A DNA stretch of 21,131 nt from Amphritea sp. (GTDB lineage: Bacteria; Pseudomonadota; Gammaproteobacteria; Pseudomonadales; Balneatricaceae): NCBI GenBank assembly GCA_018067325.1, contig JAGPUU010000082.1, positions 1-21,131 of the forward strand, given 5' to 3'. A program made the position numbers and the translations under genes. Every line of letters starts with the position of its first letter. Positions within the stretch are counted from its first letter, which is position 1. The notes under the pieces are model-generated. The model saw only the letters and a list, made by a program, of their open reading frames with translations. It was not told where the DNA came from and did not search any database. Below, piece by piece: positions 15,907 through 21,131 of this stretch.

Positions 15907-16659
15907 TTGACGACTGAAACATTGCAAGAGAATGTCTATTTGCGGCCATTGAGTGGCGCCGAGGTTACAACGCCCCCTCCAGCACTTGCCCCTGCACGTA
16001 TCAAACTTGAAGGGGAATATGTAGTGCTTGAACCGATGCGTTTCGATCAGCATGCCGAAGCGCTGTATCAGGCTAGTCATGGTTCAGAACAGGGTTTGAA
16101 AATATGGGACTATCTGGCCTACGGGCCCTGGTCAGATCTGAGCAGTTATACCGCTGTGATAAAGCAGCAGAGTGCCGATCCGAACCAAATATTCTTTGCC
16201 CTGCGCTGTAAAGCGAGTAACGAGGTTTGCGGTCAGGCCAGCTTTCTGGACATCAACCCAATTAACGGGGTGATTGAGATCGGTCATATCTGGTTTGGAC
16301 CACAACTGCAAAAGACGCAGGCGGCCACTGAAGCGCTCTATTTAATGATCCGATACGCCATGGATGATCTCGGTTACCGTCGAATGCAGTGGCGTTGCAA
16401 TTCACTGAATGAAAACTCCCGCTCCGCTGCCTGCAGACTAGGCTTTAGATTCGAAGGGGTCTTCTACAATCACATGATCTTTAAAGGTAAAAACAGGGAT
16501 ACTGCCTGGTACTCAATTCTGGATAACGAGTGGCCAGTGGTGCGGGAACTGATCGAAAGTTGGTTGGCTAAGGATAACTTTGATGCAAAAGGTCGAGTTA
16601 TTAATTCATTGTCACAGATGATTCAACACCGTGGGGCTGATGCCTGGAGTCGAACCTGA
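15907..16659 (+). CDS. GNAT N-acetyltransferase, RimJ/RimL type
   Basis: Cytosolic acetyl-CoA-dependent acetyltransferase, about 250 residues. The start is placed at TTG 15907 because an AAAGGGGA ribosome site lies 6 nt upstream; an in-frame ATG at 15853 has no such site and overlaps debris from the permease fragment. The fold signals are the beta4 segment GVIEIGHIWFGPQL, the following AATEALYLMIRYAMDDLGYRR and the C-terminal NENSRSAACRLGFRFEG, as in RimJ/RimL proteins. The canonical R/Q-x-x-G-x-G/A loop is replaced by QKTQAAT, also seen in this subgroup. The acceptor substrate is unknown. The unrelated GNAT gene that follows is about 120 bp on. Confidence 0.85.
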   Translation: MTTETLQENVYLRPLSGAEVTTPPPALAPARIKLEGEYVVLEPMRFDQHAEALYQASHGSEQGLKIWDYLAYGPWSDLSSYTAVIKQQSADPNQIFFALRCKASNEVCGQASFLDINPINGVIEIGHIWFGPQLQKTQAATEALYLMIRYAMDDLGYRRMQWRCNSLNENSRSAACRLGFRFEGVFYNHMIFKGKNRDTAWYSILDNEWPVVRELIESWLAKDNFDAKGRVINSLSQMIQHRGADAWSRT

Positions 16660-16782
16660 TTCTTTAAAGTGCGTAGTGAAAGGCGTTTAGAAATATTTAT
16701 GAAAATACTCTGAACTGGCCTGTTTTCTGGATTTGAATAACAAAACGCAGCGTAAAGACCAGCCCTGTGTAAGGAGAGAAAA

Positions 16783-17232
16783 ATGACGATTACTGTGTCT
16801 GCTTTGAGCTTAAGTGACCGTGGGCAGTGGGAAAAACTCTATCGAGGATATGCCGATTTTTACCAGATGCCGATGGAGCAGCAAACTCTTGATCAGGTAT
16901 GGCAGTGGATCTTTGATTCGCAAAACCGATTTTTTGCCCTTATGGCCAAAGATGAGCATGGCGATGGAATAGGACTGATGCATTATCGGGAGATGCCATC
17001 ACCGCTTCGAGGGGCTGCCGTTGGCTTTTTAGATGATCTCTATGTTGATCCGGCTTGCCGCGGTGAAGGGGTGGTTGATCAGTTGTTTGAGTGTCTGAAA
17101 GAAGAAGCGCAATCGAACAATTGGCCGTTTGTTCGTTGGATAACGGCGGAGAACAATTACCGGGGACGGGCCGCCTATGATCGCCTGTCCGATAAAACAC
17201 AGTGGCTAACCTATCAAATGAACGCTAACTGA
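16783..17232 (+). CDS. GNAT N-acetyltransferase (small, single domain)
   Basis: Cytosolic acetyltransferase of 149 residues. The core is visible: beta4 with FLDDLYVDPACRG, the acetyl-CoA loop CRGEGVVDQLFECL and the closing ITAENNYRGRAAYDRL. A GGAGAG ribosome site lies 6-7 nt before the ATG. The last segment (TQWLTYQMN) is the standard end of this short GNAT class. It follows another GNAT gene on the same strand, separated by about 120 bp, possibly co-transcribed. No specific substrate can be read. Confidence 0.9.
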   Translation: MTITVSALSLSDRGQWEKLYRGYADFYQMPMEQQTLDQVWQWIFDSQNRFFALMAKDEHGDGIGLMHYREMPSPLRGAAVGFLDDLYVDPACRGEGVVDQLFECLKEEAQSNNWPFVRWITAENNYRGRAAYDRLSDKTQWLTYQMNAN

Positions 17233-17238
17233 GAGGTT

Positions 17239-17264
17239 AGGGTTTCTCAGTCGACTCTAACCCT
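17239..17264 (+). terminator. Possible hairpin after the second GNAT gene
   Basis: AGGGTT and AACCCT pair around a 14-nt loop just after the stop codon at 17232; an offset pairing of GGTTAG with CTAACC is also possible. There is no T-run behind it, so it is at best a weak terminator. Confidence 0.3.
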
Positions 17265-17375
17265 GGCTTCTCCGATATGAATTCAAGGGGCTTTTAATTA
17301 CGGACGCATGAAGTTGAGCTGTTGCCAGCCTTTTTAATGATCTTTCCGTTTCTAGTGCCGGGGTAAACAGGGGTA

Positions 17376-17414
17376 GAAAACAGAAAAATGAGAAGGGGTC
17401 TCTAGCCCCTTCTC
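17376..17414 (-). terminator. Rho-independent terminator of the VOC-family gene
   Basis: On the minus strand GAGAAGGGG, a 7-nt loop and CCCCTTCTC form a perfect 9-bp stem (17390-17414), followed at once by the T-rich ATTTTTCTGTTTTC. It sits 40 bp after the stop codon of the gene at 17455. Confidence 0.85.
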
Positions 17415-17454
17415 TGAGCTTGTTCTGCGATCGAGCTCTTCATTAGCCTAGATT

Positions 17455-17835
17455 TCAACCCATTCGCCGAAGAGCGCATATCTTGTTGCCGGAGGGATCA
17501 AGTAAATAGGCGAGGTAGAGACCTCCATTTGGATTTTCACGTACGCCTGGAGCATCCTCACATGTGGAGCCTCCATTAGCGATCCCTGCCGCATGCCAGG
17601 CATCAGCCGCCGCAGTCGTGTCGGCTGTAAAACCGATAGTACTGCCATTGCCGCGGCTAGCAGACTCACCATCAATAGGTTTGGTGATTGCAAAGACGCC
17701 GCTTTCGCTGCGGTAGTAACAACGGTCTTCAGTGCTCATCACGCCAGGCTCGTAGCCCAAAGCGCCTAAAACCGCATCGTAAAAAGTCTTTGACGCTTGA
17801 ATATCGTCTGCACCAACCATGATATGACTGAACAT
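17455..17835 (-). CDS. VOC superfamily (glyoxalase/dioxygenase-fold) protein
   Basis: Small cytosolic protein of 126 residues with one vicinal-oxygen-chelate module pair. The N-terminal FSHIMVGADDIQASKTFYD and C-terminal AYLLDPSGNKI are the two hallmark strands. The start is put at ATG 17835, 9 nt after a GAGGG ribosome site; the longer frame to 17907 adds nothing family-like. Members of this group include glyoxalases, metal-dependent dioxygenases and antibiotic-binding proteins; this length and pattern match the many uncharacterised VOC proteins. It is a single-gene unit with its own terminator. Confidence 0.9.
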   Translation of the reverse strand: MFSHIMVGADDIQASKTFYDAVLGALGYEPGVMSTEDRCYYRSESGVFAITKPIDGESASRGNGSTIGFTADTTAAADAWHAAGIANGGSTCEDAPGVRENPNGGLYLAYLLDPSGNKICALRRMG

Positions 17836-18174
17836 TTCTAAAACCCTCGATGATAAGTTTAATGTGTCAAAATTAGCTAGACCCAGAGTACCGGTCAATT
17901 GAAGCAAGAGCCACTGCTTAGTCTGCTTTACCGACTACCCTGCGCGTTTCACTTAGAAACGGCGCTGCGACAGGCGAAGCCGGAACAGCTTCAGCGGGCC
18001 CGAAGGGTAGCCGCTTGCAGCTATAAACTCGGGGCTCAGACAGTCTTCGCTTTATTCCGTTTCACCGTTCCATTGCACAGCTGCGCAGAAGGGACGTTAG
18101 GCCGTGCCAATAGATCTTTCATGTAAATTCATAAATCAAACACTCTGACTCTATTGGTTTAACCCCCTTCAAAT
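17836..18174. other. Structured non-coding stretch
   Basis: GC-rich between about 17935 and 18106, with several short hairpins (GCGCGTTTC with GAAACGGCGC; GAAGC-N7-GCTTC). A plus-strand frame of 75 codons crosses it (17899-18126) but has no ribosome site and a composition I do not trust as protein. It ends in AGGGACGTTAGGCCGTG, which recurs at 7946 with one change. Confidence 0.5.
18090..18106. repeat. Dispersed 17-bp repeat (second copy at 7946-7962)
   Basis: AGGGACGTTAGGCCGTG here and AGGGAGGTTAGGCCGTG at 7946-7962 differ at one position. Both lie in gene-free stretches next to inverted repeats. The shared GTTAGGC heptamer equals the attC 3' core of integron cassettes, but no matching 5' core is found. 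Confidence 0.6.
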
Positions 18175-18357
18175 ATGACAAAGATCCAACCCTTTCTACT
18201 ACCCCTATTTTCCACCACTGCATTCGCAGATCCTCCCCAATCCTTCTCACAAGCCAAAAGGCTGGTAGCTAAGATTTACGCAGACCATTGTTTTTTGCAG
18301 CTACCAGGACTCTCACTAAGCCCTCCCCAAAGAGCTTTAAAGCACCACACTTTTTGA
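18175..18357 (+). pseudogene. Truncated endonuclease I (EndA/Vvn-like), N-terminal remnant
   Basis: The frame gives a short signal peptide (to AFA, about residue 18) and then DPPQSFSQAKRLVAKIYADH, which matches the start of mature secreted endonuclease I proteins (APPSSFS..K...KIY.DHP). After residue 38 the similarity stops; the expected FYCGC and the catalytic His-Me finger (EWEHVVPA) are absent. A frameshifted echo of FYCGC may survive in TTTTTTGCAGCTAC. The frame ends after 60 residues and no ribosome site is seen. It is non-functional as a nuclease. Alternative: a small secreted protein of other function. Confidence 0.65.
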
Positions 18358-18375
18358 ATAAAAATATGCCAAGGT

Positions 18376-18413
18376 CATTGTGTCACCGTGTCACCGTGTC
18401 ATTGTGCCATTGT
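18376..18413 (+). repeat. 8-bp tandem repeat, 4.75 copies
   Basis: Units CATTGTGT, CACCGTGT, CACCGTGT, CATTGTGC and CATTGT follow each other without gaps, between the endonuclease remnant and the promoter region of the cyclic-di-GMP gene. Confidence 0.85.
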
Positions 18414-18499
18414 TATAAGGTACGTAGGTGTTGCCGACGCGGCTTTAAGTAAAGATCACTACTTACTGCACCATTACCGGTCTAAAGGAAAGGACTTTC

Positions 18500-21131
18500 A
18501 TGAGCTACTCTAAACCATCACAGGTAATCTTCATTGGGTTCATAATAATAACGCTGTTGGTGTCGCTTTTCGCTTTCATGGTCTTACGTAAAAATACAGA
18601 ACTTGCTGAACTTAATAATCAAATGTACCTGCATCCATTTTCGGTCAGTAACGCGGCATTAGAAGCAAATAACGACATCCACGGCATGTACAGGTATATG
18701 AAGGATGTAGTGCTAGCTACAAACAAAGATGAATTAGATTTAGCTATTTCCCTAGTCGAACAACATGAACAGAGCATTCACCAACATTTCAAATTAATTA
18801 ATGACCGTTTTCTTGGGGATAAGAAAACAATTATTACTGCATATAAATCATTTGTTGATTCAAAGCTTATACGTACCGAAATTTTTGATTTGAAACGCAA
18901 CCAACAACATCGATTGGCTGCCGCCGTTTCTAGAGAAAAAGGAGCTACGCATTTTGAATTACTAACCAGCAACATGAATCTATTGATCGATTTCGCTCGT
19001 AATAAAGCACTTGAGTTTAAAGTTAATAGTCAAAATTCCTATGAGACGAGCAAATCCTATCTCTACTCCTTGTTTATGTTCGTAATTTTATCAGCCATCA
19101 TGACAACTGTTCTTGTCATTTTGATGGTCAGAAAATCTGAATACTCTCTCAACAAAAGTGAAGAACGCTATGCCCTTGCCATGGCGGGATCCAAAGATGG
19201 CCTATGGGACTGGAACGTATTAACCGGTGAAGTTATCTACTCCCCGCACTGGAAAAGCATGCTGGGGTATACCGAGGGTGAAATTAGTAATGATTTAGCC
19301 GAGGGAGTGAAACGATTACATCCTGATGATATCGATAGCGTGTTATCACATAACGCTGATTTCATGGCACGTAAAACTGAACAGTTTAATTGTGAATTCA
19401 GGATGCAACATAAAAATGGGCTGTACATCAACATCCTTTCACGCGCCGGCGCTATTGAAGATAAAAAAGGAAACATAATTCGTTTGGTTGGTACTCATGT
19501 CGATATTACTAAACGCAAACAATCAGAAGAAAAACTAAAGTTCGCCGCCAGCGTATTCACTCACGTTGGAGAAAGCATCATCATCACTGATTCGACAGGT
19601 TCAATCATTGATGTAAATAATTCATGCACGGCCACAACTGGCTATAGTCGTGAAGAGATGATTGGACAGAATCCCCGCATTCTTCAATCGGGAAGACAAT
19701 TACCTGAGTTCTACGTTGATATGTGGCAGAGCCTACTGGAGAAAGGCTATTGGCAAGGCGAACTTTGGAATCGCCGTAAAAATGGCGAAGTGTATGCTGA
19801 AATGAAAGCCATCAACGCCGTTCATGATGAACGCGGTGTCATCACTCATTATGTCGCCTTAGGTAACGACATCACCCAAGCGAAACAATATCAAGAGCAG
19901 CTAGAGCATATTGCACGTTACGACATACTTACTAATTTACCCAATCGCTCATTGCTTGCTGACCGATTATCTCAATCTATGCTGCAGTGCCGCCGCCGTG
20001 AACAGTCTCTCGCTGTCGCATTTCTTGATTTAGATGGTTTTAAAGCTATCAATGATACCTATGGTCATGGTGTAGGTGATGAGCTGCTGATTGCACTCTC
20101 ACTTCGTATGAAAGAAGCCTTACGTGAAGGCGATACCTTAGCCCGCATTGGCGGTGATGAATTTGTTGCTGTGTTAGTGGATTTAGTCAAAGCTGAAGAT
20201 TGCCTGCCTGTGTTAGAGCGCTTATTACTCGCAACATCAGAACCAGTTCCTGTAGGTGAATTAATATTAAATATCTCCACTAGTATTGGCGTCGCCCTCT
20301 ATCCGCAAGATGATGCAGGTGCCGACCAGCTCATACGCCATGCTGATCAAGCTATGTATACGGCTAAAGAATCGGGTAAGAACTGTTATCGCTTATTCGA
20401 TACAGATCAAGATAAAGCTGTTAAAGCCCAACGGGAAAGCCTAGAGGCTATTCGTACCGCATTAGATAAGCAGCAATTTGTGCTTCATTATCAGCCTAAG
20501 GTTAATATGCGGACAGGTAAGGTGACAGGTACTGAGGCGCTAATTCGCTGGCAACATCCAGAGCGAGGCCTATTAAGTCCAATTGAATTTTTGCCCATCA
20601 TTGAAAATAATCCAATGAGTATCGAATTGGGTGAGTGGGTCATTGATACCGTATTGACACAAATAAGCCAATGGCAAGAAGCCGGACTAAATTTACCCAG
20701 AAACAGCGTAAACATTGCTGCAATACAAATACAGCAGACTGACTTTACGGATAGGCTAGCCGCGTTGTTAACAGCTCACCCTAATGTTGATCCCCGCCAT
20801 TTAGAGCTGGAGATACTGGAAACAAGTGCCATAGATAATTTGATTCATGTTTCGTCAACAATGGATGCCTGTATAGCGTTGGGAGTAAGCTTTGCCCTAG
20901 ATGATTTTGGCACAGGTTATTCATCACTTACATATCTTAAACATTTACCCGCCTGCTTGATCAAAATAGACCAGAGCTTTGTACGTGACATGCTAGTTGA
21001 TACTGATGATCTTGCCATTGTTGACGGCATAATTGGCTTAGCTAAATCATTCAAACTGGACGTGATTGCGGAAGGCGTTGAAACGATTGAACCAGGGACT
21101 GTACTATTACAACAGGGCTGTGAATTAGCGC
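18500..21131 (+). CDS. Membrane PAS-PAS-GGDEF-EAL cyclic-di-GMP protein (3' end beyond window)
   Basis: Bifunctional-type cyclic-di-GMP turnover protein; 877 codons are visible and the frame is open at the edge. The start ATG 18500 follows a GGAAAGGA ribosome site. Order: transmembrane helix (about 10-31), helical periplasmic sensor (32-187), second transmembrane helix (188-211), PAS 1 (about 220-340), PAS 2 (343-465), GGDEF (about 472-640) and EAL (from about 651). The cyclase signature RIGGDEFV is intact with an inhibitory I-site RxxD (REGD) five residues before it. In the EAL domain TEALIRW, the VNI asparagine, LEILE, DDFGTGYSS, LIKID and AEGVE are all present, so both activities are possible. 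The DNA is more AT-rich than the glc region. The signal sensed is unknown. Confidence 0.93.
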   Translation, partial: MSYSKPSQVIFIGFIIITLLVSLFAFMVLRKNTELAELNNQMYLHPFSVSNAALEANNDIHGMYRYMKDVVLATNKDELDLAISLVEQHEQSIHQHFKLINDRFLGDKKTIITAYKSFVDSKLIRTEIFDLKRNQQHRLAAAVSREKGATHFELLTSNMNLLIDFARNKALEFKVNSQNSYETSKSYLYSLFMFVILSAIMTTVLVILMVRKSEYSLNKSEERYALAMAGSKDGLWDWNVLTGEVIYSPHWKSMLGYTEGEISNDLAEGVKRLHPDDIDSVLSHNADFMARKTEQFNCEFRMQHKNGLYINILSRAGAIEDKKGNIIRLVGTHVDITKRKQSEEKLKFAASVFTHVGESIIITDSTGSIIDVNNSCTATTGYSREEMIGQNPRILQSGRQLPEFYVDMWQSLLEKGYWQGELWNRRKNGEVYAEMKAINAVHDERGVITHYVALGNDITQAKQYQEQLEHIARYDILTNLPNRSLLADRLSQSMLQCRRREQSLAVAFLDLDGFKAINDTYGHGVGDELLIALSLRMKEALREGDTLARIGGDEFVAVLVDLVKAEDCLPVLERLLLATSEPVPVGELILNISTSIGVALYPQDDAGADQLIRHADQAMYTAKESGKNCYRLFDTDQDKAVKAQRESLEAIRTALDKQQFVLHYQPKVNMRTGKVTGTEALIRWQHPERGLLSPIEFLPIIENNPMSIELGEWVIDTVLTQISQWQEAGLNLPRNSVNIAAIQIQQTDFTDRLAALLTAHPNVDPRHLELEILETSAIDNLIHVSSTMDACIALGVSFALDDFGTGYSSLTYLKHLPACLIKIDQSFVRDMLVDTDDLAIVDGIIGLAKSFKLDVIAEGVETIEPGTVLLQQGCELA

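Noticed and set aside
16940..17200. Minus-strand open frame inside the second GNAT gene
   Set aside because: Antisense shadow of a well-supported gene, without ribosome site or family features.
18090..18106. Integron attC site
   Set aside because: Only the GTTAGGC side is present; no paired RYYYAAC core with an attC-like stem was found upstream, and no integrase is in the window.
17899..18126. Plus-strand 75-codon open frame
   Set aside because: No ribosome site, no family, and it lies over hairpin-rich repeat-like DNA; more likely structured non-coding sequence.

Overview
The window looks like a piece of a gammaproteobacterial chromosome, most likely a marine heterotroph of the Oceanospirillales type. 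That placement is inferred from gene content (three TRAP-type solute-binding proteins, a sigma-54 two-component pair, glcDEF, a large GGDEF-EAL protein) and moderate GC, not from any marker gene. No rRNA, tRNA, CRISPR array or intact insertion sequence was seen.

Region 1 (1-4491, minus strand) is a C4-dicarboxylate-style sensing and uptake unit: a HAMP histidine kinase and a DctD-type sigma-54 activator overlap by 4 bp and are followed by a TRAP solute-binding protein. The gap before that dctP holds a well-formed -24/-12 sigma-54 promoter and two upstream palindromes, so the local activator very probably drives dctP. The DctQ/DctM membrane subunits would lie beyond the left edge.

Region 2 (4669-7823, plus strand) has a second TRAP-type binding protein followed by an SLC13-family permease with two internal RCK_C/TrkA-C domains instead of DctQM. 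A 459-bp non-coding stretch with inverted repeats follows.

Region 3 (8283-15474) is a 2-hydroxyacid module. On the minus strand a TauD/TfdA-like Fe(II)/2-oxoglutarate dioxygenase gene precedes glcD-glcE-glcF and a third TRAP binding protein; a LysR regulator is divergent from the dioxygenase. The same two-palindrome module of about 77 bp occurs upstream of glcD and in the lysR/dioxygenase gap, with identical internal spacing. I propose that this LysR protein co-regulates the dioxygenase and the glycolate oxidase operon, forming a catabolic unit for an unknown substrate that yields glycolate or another 2-hydroxyacid.

Region 4 (15475-18499) is accessory: a decayed SLC13 permease fragment related to the gene in region 2, two GNAT acetyltransferases, a VOC/glyoxalase-fold protein with a clear terminator, a structured non-coding stretch, a truncated endonuclease I remnant and an 8-bp tandem repeat. 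Region 5 (18500 to the right edge) is a membrane-anchored PAS-PAS-GGDEF-EAL cyclic-di-GMP protein cut by the window end.
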